DNA of 64,000 nucleotides from JAAXQD01 sp963790095 (lineage in GTDB: Bacteria; Desulfobacterota; Desulfobacteria; Desulfobacterales; UBA11574), in NCBI GenBank assembly GCA_963790095.1, contig CAWBNO010000020.1:62001-126000 (forward strand). The letters run 5' to 3'. The notes under the pieces are model-generated. The model made no database searches. It had not been told where the DNA came from and worked only from the letters and a program-made list of their open reading frames with translations. Of the stretch, positions 37,233 to 46,160 are shown in pieces (position 1 is the stretch's first letter; each line of letters opens with the position of its first letter). Made by a program: the position numbers and the translations under genes.

Positions 37233-37967
37233 ATGAGAATTTTCATAATCATATTTTTAACAGCCGTTCAAATCATATCCTCCTCGCTTTACCTCCGAGC
37301 TCAAGATATTATCGATGTCGGCAAATTTTCGACTGCTGAACCGGGTGAAAAGTTTCCCGAAGGATGGCATCCTTTAACATTTAAAAATATTGCGTCCCAT
37401 ACCCGTTATTCTCTGGTAAAAGACGGCGATACGGTGGTCGTCAAAGCCGTCAGCGAAGCATCCGCTTCGGGATTAATCCGTAATCTCAGGATTGATCCCC
37501 AAAAGTATCCGATTATAAAGTGGCGCTGGAAGGTGACGAATGTTTACAATAAGAGTGATGTGACACAAAAGGATGGAGATGATTACCCGGCCAGAATCTA
37601 TATTACATTTGAGTATGATTCCGGCAGAATAGGGTTCTTGGACAAGATAAAATATAATTTGGTCAAACAATTTTATGGTGAATATCCCCCGATCGGTGCG
37701 ATTAATTACATTTGGGAAAGCAAAGCCCCGATAGGGACCATTGCTCCAAATCCGTATACGGAGCGGAACCAGATGATCGTTGTCGAAAGCGGAAAAAAAG
37801 AGCTCGATACTTGGATTGCCGAAGAACGCAATATATTTGACGACTTTGTTGCCGCATTTGGCGAAACACCGCCGATGATATCGGGGATCGGGATCATGAC
37901 GGATTCGGATAATACCAAAGAGTCCGCCACCGCTTTTTACGGAGACATCCTGCTTAAGCAAAAATAA
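37233..37967 (+). CDS. Exported DUF3047 protein
   Basis: 244 residues. A signal peptide (about 1-23) is followed by a DUF3047 domain: EGWHPLTFKNIASHTRYSLV, IKWRWKV, ARIYITFEYD, INYIWESKAPIG, then a polar C-terminal third ending in DSDNTKESATAFYGDI. The fold is probably a beta-sandwich like carbohydrate-binding proteins; function unknown. It directly precedes another unknown gene (4-base gap), so they are likely cotranscribed. Confidence 0.8.
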   Translation: MRIFIIIFLTAVQIISSSLYLRAQDIIDVGKFSTAEPGEKFPEGWHPLTFKNIASHTRYSLVKDGDTVVVKAVSEASASGLIRNLRIDPQKYPIIKWRWKVTNVYNKSDVTQKDGDDYPARIYITFEYDSGRIGFLDKIKYNLVKQFYGEYPPIGAINYIWESKAPIGTIAPNPYTERNQMIVVESGKKELDTWIAEERNIFDDFVAAFGETPPMISGIGIMTDSDNTKESATAFYGDILLKQK

Positions 37968-37971
37968 TGGT

Positions 37972-38697
37972 TTGATTGTGCCGCTCTTTAAAATGTTACC
38001 AACGATAAAACGATTTATTAAGAGCAAATCCAAAGTCCCGGACGATACGATTCTATCCATTCCCGATCAGATCGAATCTTGGAGAACAGCCAACCAAAAA
38101 ATGGTATGGGGCATCCAAGAGGCCGAATTCCATCGGATTGGGACACCGCCCCAATTAACGGACCAAGACCGGCGCGACGGGTTTGTCGGTGTCATTCTTT
38201 CCTACGGCTTTGGCCAGGACGGTCACGGCAATGCCGATGCTGTTCTCTCCGGTAAATTGGCCTGGGAATATGTGCGTAAACATCGGAAAATTAAGACATG
38301 GCAGTGTGGGGATATTCATTTTGACAGATCCGACCATTTCCGCTTGCGACCGGAAGCGCCGCCCAGACCCAAAGGATACTATTTTTCAAAGATTCAAACC
38401 GGTGAAAGATACCAGAATTTGAAGGTGTCTCAGCTTCTAAGGAAACTAGATGACGATACCTGCTGCGGCCCGGAAGGGCTTCAGCTTTTAACCATCACCC
38501 ATACCCATTTTACGGATAGGATGAATGATCGAAAAATGCCCTTTATGGCATTTGCGGATTACGATGTGGCGCCGCACGGGTTCAATGATTTCTGCGACGC
38601 TTTGCAAATGTTCTGCAGTCAGAGCATTCTGGGGCTGGGAATCGGAAATGTGGATCTTAATTATCCCTTCTTTGGTATCCCAACCATTCGTTTTTAA
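37972..38697 (+). CDS. Conserved-looking protein of unknown function
   Basis: 241 residues from TTG 37972; an ATG at 37993 is the alternative, and no clear ribosome-binding site decides. No signal peptide or membrane segment. Histidines and cysteines are frequent in the second half (CGDIHFD, DDDTCCGPEGLQLLTITHTHFTDR, FNDFCDAL...FC), so metal binding is possible. I do not recognise a family. It follows the exported DUF3047 gene by 4 bases, suggesting a shared operon. Confidence 0.6.
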   Translation: MIVPLFKMLPTIKRFIKSKSKVPDDTILSIPDQIESWRTANQKMVWGIQEAEFHRIGTPPQLTDQDRRDGFVGVILSYGFGQDGHGNADAVLSGKLAWEYVRKHRKIKTWQCGDIHFDRSDHFRLRPEAPPRPKGYYFSKIQTGERYQNLKVSQLLRKLDDDTCCGPEGLQLLTITHTHFTDRMNDRKMPFMAFADYDVAPHGFNDFCDALQMFCSQSILGLGIGNVDLNYPFFGIPTIRF

Positions 38698-39242
38698 ACC
38701 GGATTCTGTCTCTGGGGTCGGTCCGAGCTAATATGCTTGGAATAAACATTAAATTTTAATTTTGTAGGGGCATTTAAGGCTTAAAGGCGACCCCATAAAT
38801 TCGATACTTATGGCAAGGGCAAGCCGATACTACATATCGGACCTGCTTTGATTGACGATAATGATAGGTTAAGCAAAGGTGAATGGGAGCCCCCTTTAAC
38901 GGGCTGTTACCCAAAATAATTATTCGCTGGCTCTGAAACATTTTTTATACATCTAAGGCTCGCTTTAGGCGATTCCAAAATTCGCCTGATTAAATTGCAA
39001 GAACTCGGGCTAACGCCCTCAAACAGCTTGCAATTTTTAGCGCCAGACGCATCATGAATCTTTCTCCAAAATTACTCGATGTCGCTCACAAAAGACTTTT
39101 TACGAAACCGGCAAGATTTATAAATAGAAAACCTTTCAATGCGCGCTCAAAGAGATTTTTGTTTGGGCAACATCCCTTTAAGATTTGATACCATTTACAC
39201 CATTTGCAATTTAAGCGTTTTATGGCATAAAGTTATATTGTT
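38698..39242. other. Gene-less gap with structured repeats
   Basis: No gene supported. It holds the covarying hairpin (38992-39036) and a CAAAAGACTTTTTACGAAACC block near 39091 that resembles CAAAAGACGCTTTACGAG near 43865, before tatT. Confidence 0.5.
38992..39036 (-). repeat. Covarying-stem hairpin element, copy 1
   Basis: Read on the minus strand: arm AAATTGCAAG, spacer CTGTTT, core GAGGGCGTTAGCCCGAGTT, arm CTTGCAATTT. The outer 10-bp stem is perfect and the core has its own GGGC-GTTA-GCCC hairpin. A second copy with the same core and a different but complementary stem is at 50273-50317. Confidence 0.8.
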
Positions 39243-39722
39243 ATGAATGAACTGATGCTATTTACGGATGGGAGTGTGAATACTCATTCAAAAATTGGAT
39301 ATGGGGCTTATCTCGCTGTGTCCGAACGCGGACTTTCGGTGGATTCTTTGCGGCGGCGGGTGAAAGTGAGGCGATTTGAGCATACGTCTTCGACGAAACT
39401 GGAATTGCAGACGTTATTATGGGCGCTAGGCGATATTCAAGCATTGGGGAATCGGGTAATTGTGTATACGGATTCTCAAAACATCATGGGTTTACAGGAA
39501 AGACGGGATCGGTTGGAGCAAAACAATTATCGTTCAAAGAAAAATAAGCGCCTCGAAAATTATGCGCTGTATCAGGAATTTTATAGAATGACCGATCAGT
39601 TGGACTGTGAATTTGTTAAAGTGCGTGGACATCAGGTCTCGAATCAAAAAGATGATTTTGAAAGGGTATTTACACTTGTGGATAGAGCTTCAAGAAATGC
39701 GCTGCGAGGAGATAATCGGTGA
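39243..39722 (+). CDS. Ribonuclease H-like protein
   Basis: 159 residues with the RNase H fold: FTDGSVN (first catalytic Asp), KLELQTLLWAL (catalytic Glu on helix 1), VYTDSQNI (second Asp) and a late VDRASR (fourth acidic position). Hydrolyses the RNA strand of RNA-DNA hybrids by family. It differs from standard RnhA in the insert SKKNKRLENYALYQEF, a basic region that may take the place of the handle. Stand-alone gene, no partner. Confidence 0.8.
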   Translation: MNELMLFTDGSVNTHSKIGYGAYLAVSERGLSVDSLRRRVKVRRFEHTSSTKLELQTLLWALGDIQALGNRVIVYTDSQNIMGLQERRDRLEQNNYRSKKNKRLENYALYQEFYRMTDQLDCEFVKVRGHQVSNQKDDFERVFTLVDRASRNALRGDNR

Positions 39723-39932
39723 CCTGTCGTTTTTCAGCAAATAGATGGACTCAACAGAGATAGTTCCGCCGTCTCTGTGAGTCATCTCTACGTAATCATT
39801 AGAGAAAATAATAGCAAACTATAGAATTTTATTGTACTATTCGGCGTTCAATCGAATTTTGCTTACGAACTGTTGATTTGGGTTTAGGTGATTTGTCGAA
39901 CCATCCACAAATGAATCCCCTTGGAGTGCCCT

Positions 39933-40580
39933 TTATACCCGGTCCCCTCCTCCGGTCCTCCGGTTCTTGTAGCCTCGATAATACTTAAAAACATTGTCGA
40001 TATAGTACCGGGTGGACTTGAACGGTGGGATGCCTTTATACTGTCTCACATTTTTACTCCCGGCGTTGTATGCTGCAAGGGCCAATTTAACATTTCCGTC
40101 AAATTGATCCATGAGCTGCTTAAAGTACCGGACGCCGCCGCTTATGTTCTGGTGAGGGTTGAAAACATCTTCTATGCCCAGTGCGTCGGCGGTTCCGGGC
40201 ATCAGCTGCATGAGACCTTTTGCCCCCCTTTTGGAAATCGCCTTGGGATTGTACCCGGACTCCGCCATAATGATCGCCTTTACCAGAGCAGGATCGACTT
40301 GGTGACGGCTGGACACCTGAACGATGATGGGATGAAACAACCGTTCCTTTTTATTCATATATCTGGAAAGTGCACCGTAAACACTATGCCCCCCGGCATT
40401 TTTATCCGCCAGGTGCCCAGAAATTGAAGACGCTGATATTTCAGAGGCATTTTTTATGATGCGGACATGCCTCTGGCCGCTATGGATTGAGACAAGAGAT
40501 ACGCTCAGAATCATTGCGAAAATAAAGAAAAAACGAATAATTTCAATGGATAATATCTGTATTGTAATTTTTTTGTTCAT
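39933..40580 (-). CDS. Membrane-anchored lytic transglycosylase (SLT family)
   Basis: 215 residues from the ATG at 40580: a signal anchor (~10-30), a short linker and an SLT/goose-lysozyme domain with catalytic glutamate in AIIMAESGYNP, then SKRGAKGLMQLMPGTA, NISGGVRYF and LALAAYNAGSKNV. It cleaves glycan strands, releasing anhydro-muropeptides in the periplasm. The frame is open to 40706 but the extra N-terminus is not convincing. Confidence 0.9.
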   Translation of the reverse strand: MNKKITIQILSIEIIRFFFIFAMILSVSLVSIHSGQRHVRIIKNASEISASSISGHLADKNAGGHSVYGALSRYMNKKERLFHPIIVQVSSRHQVDPALVKAIIMAESGYNPKAISKRGAKGLMQLMPGTADALGIEDVFNPHQNISGGVRYFKQLMDQFDGNVKLALAAYNAGSKNVRQYKGIPPFKSTRYYIDNVFKYYRGYKNRRTGGGDRV

Positions 40581-41258
40581 TTTAGCTTTCTTTTTTTCCG
40601 AACTTGTTTTGTCATGAACCCGAATAGCGGACGAAATAGAATGTGATAGAATGCCTTTCATAATATGCAAGATCCGTGCGAGACTATGCGCGTTAAATAT
40701 AACCATATAAATATTAGGTGGTTATATTAATCTTGGTTCAAGGGCCATCGGGAGGATTCTTGTGATTCATGTGAAATTGTGGCGTGGGTTCCCTAGGATG
40801 CTGTGAAAATTTTTACATTTTTTTGGAATCCTTCGAGGAACGATAAAATTTTTATAATTCCAGTGCCCTTGTTTTGGGGGAATTGACTTCAGCCCGGAAG
40901 TGAATATTGTTATTTCATAATGCCACATTGTGACAAATCTTATTGGGATTTCCAGTATCCCGTCCCTTGGGGCGTGGAGCTTTCTATTGGCAACGGCAAG
41001 AAGATAAATGGGCATTTTCTATCCACTTGAAACCAGGGACTCGACCAAACTGGATATTTTATACCCACTATGTGATTTCAGATGGATTGGAAAGGGGTAT
41101 ACTTTGGCGGCATAAAAAATATATGAATCAATTAATTTCATATTTACAGTATGTTATTGCTATCATGGTTTTGTATCATAATTTTGGCACGCCATTTGCT
41201 GATATAGAACATCAAAACAATGATAAAAAAATAGAAATAGAATAAGGAGGTATTCAAA
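40581..41258. other. Gene-less gap
   Basis: 678 bases of mostly AT-rich DNA between divergent genes. No gene, clear palindrome or known repeat seen; a 100-codon frame at 40943-41245 has no motif and no ribosome-binding site. Promoters for both flanking genes must lie here. Confidence 0.4.
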
Positions 41259-41756
41259 ATGAGAAACTTAACAAGTAAATTACTCGTTGTTTTAACGGTC
41301 TTTGCCGTTGTGGGTTTTGGGGTGTATGCATTTGCCGATGGCGGAATGGGTTACGGCCAACATCGCGGCGGCTGGGATCATCAAGGCCCGGGCTGGCGCC
41401 ATGGAGGTTCGGGATGTCCTGGCTACGGAGGACACATGAAAGGTGGCCTGAGTGATGAAGAAAATAAGAAAATGGATCAACAGCGAAATGCATTTCATAA
41501 AGCAACCAAAGACTTGAAGCAGAATATTTATCAAAAACAGCTTGAACTTGAAAGTGAGTTTGCCAAGAAGACGCCTGATGCTAAAAAAGCTGCCGGCATA
41601 CAAAAAGAGATCTCCGATATCCAAGCCCAGATCGATCAAGAACGGGTTAATCATATCATAGAGATGAAAAAGATCGATCCCGACGTAGGCAGAGGATTCA
41701 GGGGAACCGGCTTCATGGGATACGATTCTTCCCAGCGACGCCCCTGCTGGCAATAA
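41259..41756 (+). CDS. Periplasmic ZraP/Spy-like metal-associated protein
   Basis: 165 residues: a signal peptide (cleaved after YAFA, about residue 26), a Gly/His-rich segment (HRGGWDHQGPGWRHGG) that could bind zinc or copper, and a helical hairpin domain (~60-150; QRNAFHKATKDLKQNIYQKQ, DAKKAAGIQKEISDIQAQI) typical of Spy/CpxP/ZraP periplasmic chaperones. A strong AAGGAGGT precedes the ATG. No two-component ZraSR pair is adjacent. Confidence 0.8.
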   Translation: MRNLTSKLLVVLTVFAVVGFGVYAFADGGMGYGQHRGGWDHQGPGWRHGGSGCPGYGGHMKGGLSDEENKKMDQQRNAFHKATKDLKQNIYQKQLELESEFAKKTPDAKKAAGIQKEISDIQAQIDQERVNHIIEMKKIDPDVGRGFRGTGFMGYDSSQRRPCWQ

Positions 41757-41899
41757 ATCCCCCTTAAATTTCTTCAAACGGAGGTGACGCCTTGCATAAG
41801 GCGCCACCTCCAAAAACCTTTGAAAAACGTCCGCTTTCGCCCCACTTCTGAGCCTGCCCCGTGGAATATATCGCCTATTTTTCTGCCCCGAATATTTAC

Positions 41900-41928
41900 T
41901 TGTTTTAATATTTATATAATTTTGATAT
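41900..41928 (+). promoter_or_regulatory. Possible promoter of rubrerythrin gene
   Basis: TTGTTT (41900-41905) and TGATAT (41923-41928) are 17 bases apart, about 45 bases before the ATG and upstream of a strong AAAGGAGG site. The surrounding DNA is very AT-rich, so chance matches are likely. Confidence 0.3.
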
Positions 41929-41970
41929 AGGATTCAATCTAAGTAAAATATTTTTAAAGGAGGTAAGGAC

Positions 41971-42435
41971 ATGGATAAAAGCGTATCAGAAATTATCGAT
42001 TTGGCGATTCAGAGGGAAGAGGAGGCCTATGACTTCTATATGGATATCCATAACAAATTGGAAGATCCCAGCGTAAAGGACACCATCGAGTTTATCGCCG
42101 GAGAAGAAAAGAAACACAAAGCGTTCCTTGTGGACTATCGTGAAAAAAATTTGGGCCCCGGTGCACTGCGGATGACCGAGGTTGTGGAATACAAAATCGC
42201 AGAGTATGTGGAAAAACCCGAAATCAGCACCGAGACAAGCAGACAGGATGTTTATCTGGTGGCCGCCCACCGAGAATCCATGTCCCACAAATTTTACACG
42301 GAACTTGCCAATCTTCATGCCGAAGGAGAACTCAAAGCGATGCTCCTGAAAATGGCGAATGAAGAGTTGAAGCACAAGGAAAAGATGGAATATTTGTATG
42401 CCAATACGGCCTTTCCCCAGACGGCCGGTGGCTGA
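41971..42435 (+). CDS. Rubrerythrin-type ferritin-like diiron protein
   Basis: 154 residues, a single four-helix diiron domain. Two E-x-x-H iron motifs are visible (EEKKH near residue 50 and EELKH near 133) plus the lead glutamates in REEEAYDFY and the HRESMSHKFY helix. It lacks the C-terminal rubredoxin domain of classic rubrerythrin, so it needs an external electron donor. Likely role: peroxide or oxygen defence in an anaerobe. Monocistronic, with a strong terminator behind it. Confidence 0.88.
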   Translation: MDKSVSEIIDLAIQREEEAYDFYMDIHNKLEDPSVKDTIEFIAGEEKKHKAFLVDYREKNLGPGALRMTEVVEYKIAEYVEKPEISTETSRQDVYLVAAHRESMSHKFYTELANLHAEGELKAMLLKMANEELKHKEKMEYLYANTAFPQTAGG

Positions 42436-42456
42436 TTTTTCATGGCATCGACGGAT

Positions 42457-42486
42457 AAAAAAGGGGCATGGAATGCCCCTTTTTTT
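42457..42486 (+). terminator. Rho-independent terminator after rubrerythrin
   Basis: AAAAAAGGGGCAT (42457-42469) pairs perfectly with ATGCCCCTTTTTT (42473-42485) around a 3-base loop, ending in a T-run. It starts 22 bases after the stop codon. Confidence 0.9.
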
Positions 42487-42938
42487 GTTTACTGCTGTCC
42501 TCTGAAGATCCGTGTTCGGCCTCGTCAGCCCATGTCCATGTATTCCATGAGAAATGGGTGATAAGACTAAAAAGTTCAACCGATAAAAGACTGACAGAAA
42601 TGCTCCAGCCATCTAACTTTACCGCCGTCCTTTTGCTCATTGCCAAAATCCCGACGTTGCCAGAGGACCAGATTGTTTTCTCCCGGGAAAATAGGCCAAG
42701 GTCGAAACGGTATCAGGCCGTATTGGCGGATTTTTGACCAGCTGCGTACATACTGTTGACCCCGAAGCTGTTGCCGTTCACCTTTCTAATCCTGATGCCG
42801 TGAACAGACTAAAAGATAGTACGATGCATCATTTATTCGCCATTATCCTAATCTTTGTGATATACAGCAAAAAATTAATGTTGAAAATTTTTGGACAATC
42901 CGGCGTTTTCTCTTCTCTCTGAACGGCTTTAAAGCAAG
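42487..42938. other. Gene-less gap
   Basis: About 450 bases without a supported gene or repeat. Short frames on both strands lack motifs and ribosome-binding sites. Confidence 0.4.
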
Positions 42939-43628
42939 ATGATGTTTGAAAAACAAAAAAGGGTTTTATGGATTTTTTTTGTATTGGCGTTTTTGTTTTT
43001 TGGGTCCTGCAGCATTTTTAAGACAACATACGATGTTACAAAGGGGACGATAGAAACAACCTACAAGATAACAAAATATACCGTAAAAACGACCTATAAG
43101 GTAACCAAAGGTGTCGGGAAAACCATCTATCAAATAGGCAAATACACGTTTATCGTGGTCAAAGCGCCATTAACCTGGCCGTTAACCCGCAAAGAGATCG
43201 AGTCCATCGATGACCTGCCTCCCAAAGAAGCCATCCGGCAAGGTCGTGTCAAGAAATCGCCCTATGTGGTCAAAGGCAAAAGATATGTGCCCATGTCGGT
43301 GGAAGAGGCCGCCAAATACCGTCAAAAGGGGATCGCATCCTGGTACGGGTTCGAGACCTATCACCAGAAAGGCGGGCACATGACCGCCAACGGTGAGGCT
43401 TTTGATCCAAAAGGGCTTAATGCCGCGCATAAATATTTACCGCTTCCCACCTATGTTCGCGTGACAAATCTTGAAAATCGTCGAAGCATCATTGTCCGGG
43501 TAAACGACCGGGGGCCTTTCGTGGAGGGCCGTATTATCGATTTGAGTGCCGGAGCCGCTAAAAAACTGGGGTTTTATAAAAAAGGGACGTCAAAGGTTCT
43601 TGTAGAGGCGATACAGGTTGAGGGTTAG
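42939..43628 (+). CDS. RlpA-family lipoprotein with an 11-residue repeat
   Basis: 229 residues. A signal peptide ends in lipobox FFGSC (C24). Four 11-residue repeats follow at 29-71 (TTYDVTKGTIE, TTYKITKYTVK, TTYKVTKGVGK, TIYQIGKYTF). Residues ~130-225 form the RlpA double-psi barrel (GIASWYGFETYHQKGGHMTA, GLNAAHKYLPLPTYVRVTN, VRVNDRGPF, IDLSAGAAKKLG), a septal lytic transglycosylase by family. There is no C-terminal SPOR domain, so the repeat may supply localisation. It lies before the TRAP genes but is probably independent. Confidence 0.88.
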   Translation: MMFEKQKRVLWIFFVLAFLFFGSCSIFKTTYDVTKGTIETTYKITKYTVKTTYKVTKGVGKTIYQIGKYTFIVVKAPLTWPLTRKEIESIDDLPPKEAIRQGRVKKSPYVVKGKRYVPMSVEEAAKYRQKGIASWYGFETYHQKGGHMTANGEAFDPKGLNAAHKYLPLPTYVRVTNLENRRSIIVRVNDRGPFVEGRIIDLSAGAAKKLGFYKKGTSKVLVEAIQVEG

Positions 43629-43915
43629 CCCGTGGCCGAACCTCTTTCCGCCACGAGTAATGCTGATAGACAGGCCCCGTGCCCTTCAGGACAGAGGTCT
43701 TCACAAATTCGGGTTGGCCGTGTTTTTCGCCTATTGTGTATCTTAAGATATTCTGCTAAAGAGAGACTTGCCGAGTGAACACGGATTTTTTATGAGATAA
43801 TTCTTATGGTTTCGTAAAAAAAACAATTTTGCATTCCATGGCAAGCATACCCAACGACGTTCGCAAAAGACGCTTTACGAGTTTCGCCAATTTCGGTTTC
43901 TTCGAACAGATCAGG

Positions 43916-44830
43916 ATGAGGCGTTCTGTGTCTAAATCTTATAAAAATATAAACATTACCGAACAATTGCGAATTAAATCCTTTTGCGTTCGGATGTGTA
44001 TCTTTCTGTGCTCTCTATTCCTTTCCGGATGTTCTTATTTCATTTCATCCGCAACCGTCGATATGACCGAAAATCTGTCCCAGGCCATTTTGAACAACAA
44101 CGATCTGGCAACGGTTGAAGCGGGCGGGCCTGCTTATCTGCTGATGGTGGACAGCCTGCTGTATCGCGATCCGGAAAATGAATCCCTCCTTCGTTCGGCC
44201 GCAAACGTCTATACCGCGTATACCGACGTGTTTGTCAAAGATATGGCAAGGGCAAAAAAGCTGACCGACAAAGCACTGGATTATGCATTAAGATCGTTGT
44301 GTATACGCAAGCCGGATACGTGTTCATTTCGCCAGGGCAGTTTTCAGGAATTTGAGCATGTTATTGATGCATTGGGCGTAAAAGATGTTCCGAATTTGTT
44401 TATCCTGGGATCGGCCTGGTCTGCATGGATTCAGACCCATCGGGAAGATTGGGACGCGGTTGCTGAAATTCCAAGGGTCGAGTCCATTATGGCACGGGTT
44501 GTCGAACTGGATGAAGCCTATCAGGATGGCGCTGCCCATTTATATCTCGGGGTTCTGGCGACATTACTTCCACCGGCCCTGGGGGGCAAACCCGATGTGG
44601 GGAAACAGCATTTTGAGCGCGCACTGGAAATTTCTAAAGATAAAAATTTGATGGTCAAAGTGTTGTATGCCCGGCATTATGCCCGCCTGGTGTTTGACAG
44701 GGAACTGCATGACCGGCTTTTGAACGCGGTGTTAAAGGCGAATCCCGATGTCCCCGGATATACCCTCGGCAATACCCTTGCACAAAAACAGGCCCGGGAA
44801 CTGCTGAAAAGCAGCGAAGACTATTTCTAA
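43916..44830 (+). CDS. tatT: TRAP-associated lipoprotein TatT (T-component)
   Basis: 304 residues from the ATG at 43916. A signal peptide ends in LFLSGC, giving an outer-membrane-type lipoprotein; the remainder is a helical TPR-like TatT domain (SLLYRDPENESLLRSAANVYTAY, AYQDGAAHLYLGVLATLLPPALGGKPD). The family binds TRAP substrate-binding proteins. The frame is open to 43829 (TTG) or 43838 (ATG), but that upstream segment resembles an intergenic repeat near 39091, so I exclude it. It heads a tatT-dctP-dctQ-dctM set interrupted by a ~220-bp repeat. Confidence 0.88.
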   Translation: MRRSVSKSYKNINITEQLRIKSFCVRMCIFLCSLFLSGCSYFISSATVDMTENLSQAILNNNDLATVEAGGPAYLLMVDSLLYRDPENESLLRSAANVYTAYTDVFVKDMARAKKLTDKALDYALRSLCIRKPDTCSFRQGSFQEFEHVIDALGVKDVPNLFILGSAWSAWIQTHREDWDAVAEIPRVESIMARVVELDEAYQDGAAHLYLGVLATLLPPALGGKPDVGKQHFERALEISKDKNLMVKVLYARHYARLVFDRELHDRLLNAVLKANPDVPGYTLGNTLAQKQARELLKSSEDYF

Positions 44831-44843
44831 TCCAAATATTGAA

Positions 44844-45083
44844 CTTAGGGGCTTCGCCCCAATTGGAATGGTGGAATGCTGGAATAATGGAATAATGGGT
44901 TCTGGCATAATGCAATATTGGGTTAATGGTAAAATTTATGTCGACGATAAAATTAAAATGGCTAATATCCTTTTAAAAACCAATCTTCCAATCTTCCAGT
45001 ATTCCATTATTCCATTTTTGAGGCAAGCGTTCAAGCCTCAAAAAATGTCCTTTTTTTCAATAAGTTGTAGAATTACCGAAACG
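44844..45083 (+). repeat. Dispersed ~220-bp repeat, copy B1
   Basis: Begins with a GGGGC-TTCG-CCCC hairpin and contains TGGAATAA-type words, a long block shared almost base for base with 51151-51370 (inverted), a mirrored set of ATTCCATTATTCC words and a GAGGCAAGCG/TTCAAGCCTC hairpin. It separates tatT from dctP. No coding potential. Confidence 0.85.
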
Positions 45084-45162
45084 TTTAAATTTAGTGGATT
45101 GTAGATTTTTTCAATTTTGTTACCGCTCGATCAGACTGAAAAATACAAAGAGGTATCCCAAG

Positions 45163-46152
45163 ATGATACGAATTATAATGATGCTGCTTGTTGTTATGCT
45201 TGCTGGCCAGGCCCAGGCCATGCGGTTCAAGATCGCCACCCTGTCGCCGGAAGGATCTATCTGGATGGAGAAAATGCGAGACGGTGCGGAGGAATTGGCC
45301 CGCAGAACCAATGATCGCATTCAGATAAAATATTATCCAGGAGGCGTAATGGGCGACGACAAGTCGGTGCTGCGCAAGATCCGTATCGGCCAACTCCAGG
45401 GCGGTGCTTTTGTCGGAGGAAGTCTGTCCGAGTTTTATCGCGACAATCAGATTTACAGCTTGCCGCTGTTTTTCAGATCTTTCAAGGAGATCGATTATGT
45501 CCGTGAACACCTGGACAAACGGATTATGGATGGTTTTGAAAAAGGCGGGTTTGTGACATTCGGCTTCGCCGAGGGCGGCTTTGCCTATGTGATGTCCACG
45601 GTACCCATACACACCGTCGAAGAGATGCGCGGGCAAAAAGTATGGATTCCGGACAACGATTCGATGATTCTGGAAGCGGTCAAGGCCTTTGACATCACAC
45701 CCATCCCGTTGTCCATTGCCGATGTGCGGGCCGGTCTGCAAACCGGTCTGATTAATACCGTAACTACTCCGCCCATAGGTGCTTTGGCGCTGCAATGGCA
45801 TACCCAGATTAAATACCTGTTGGACGAGCCTTTTCTGTATATTTTTGGTGTGCTGGCTGTGGACCGCGATGCATTCCTTAAAATATCGCCCGACGATCAA
45901 AAGATTTTTCGGGAAATCATGGGCCGTGTATTTAAAGAGCTTGACCAACGTAACCGAGAAGACAATATTAAGGCGCTTGAAACGTTGCGCAAACAGGGGA
46001 TAGAATTTGTCAAACCCTCCCCTGAAGCCCTGAAAAAATGGTGCCAAGACGCATCGGAGGTGCCGAAGCGGCTGGTTGAAACCGATAGGTTATCCCAGGA
46101 GATGGTGGATACTCTGGGAAATCTTCTCAAAGAGTATCGCACGAAGGAGTAA
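45163..46152 (+). CDS. dctP: TRAP transporter substrate-binding protein DctP
   Basis: 329 residues from the ATG at 45163 (AGAGG 9 bases before), with a signal peptide cleaved after GQAQA. A DctP-type fold: FKIATLSPEGSIWMEKM, ELARRTNDRIQIKYYPGGVMGDD, the conserved Arg/Asn pocket region around ADVRAGLQTGLINTV. It delivers an organic acid or similar ligand to DctQM. The specific ligand is unknown. Genes dctQ and dctM follow at once. Confidence 0.93.
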   Translation: MIRIIMMLLVVMLAGQAQAMRFKIATLSPEGSIWMEKMRDGAEELARRTNDRIQIKYYPGGVMGDDKSVLRKIRIGQLQGGAFVGGSLSEFYRDNQIYSLPLFFRSFKEIDYVREHLDKRIMDGFEKGGFVTFGFAEGGFAYVMSTVPIHTVEEMRGQKVWIPDNDSMILEAVKAFDITPIPLSIADVRAGLQTGLINTVTTPPIGALALQWHTQIKYLLDEPFLYIFGVLAVDRDAFLKISPDDQKIFREIMGRVFKELDQRNREDNIKALETLRKQGIEFVKPSPEALKKWCQDASEVPKRLVETDRLSQEMVDTLGNLLKEYRTKE

Positions 46153-46160
46153 AACTCTAA

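Noticed and set aside
40943..41245. 100-codon frame upstream of the ZraP-like gene
   Set aside because: Tryptophan-rich and motif-less, with no ribosome-binding site; likely chance.
42468..42737. 89-codon frame after rubrerythrin
   Set aside because: It begins inside the rubrerythrin terminator and shows no protein-like features.
44844..45083. Insertion sequence between tatT and dctP
   Set aside because: No transposase or long ORF; kept as a non-coding dispersed repeat.
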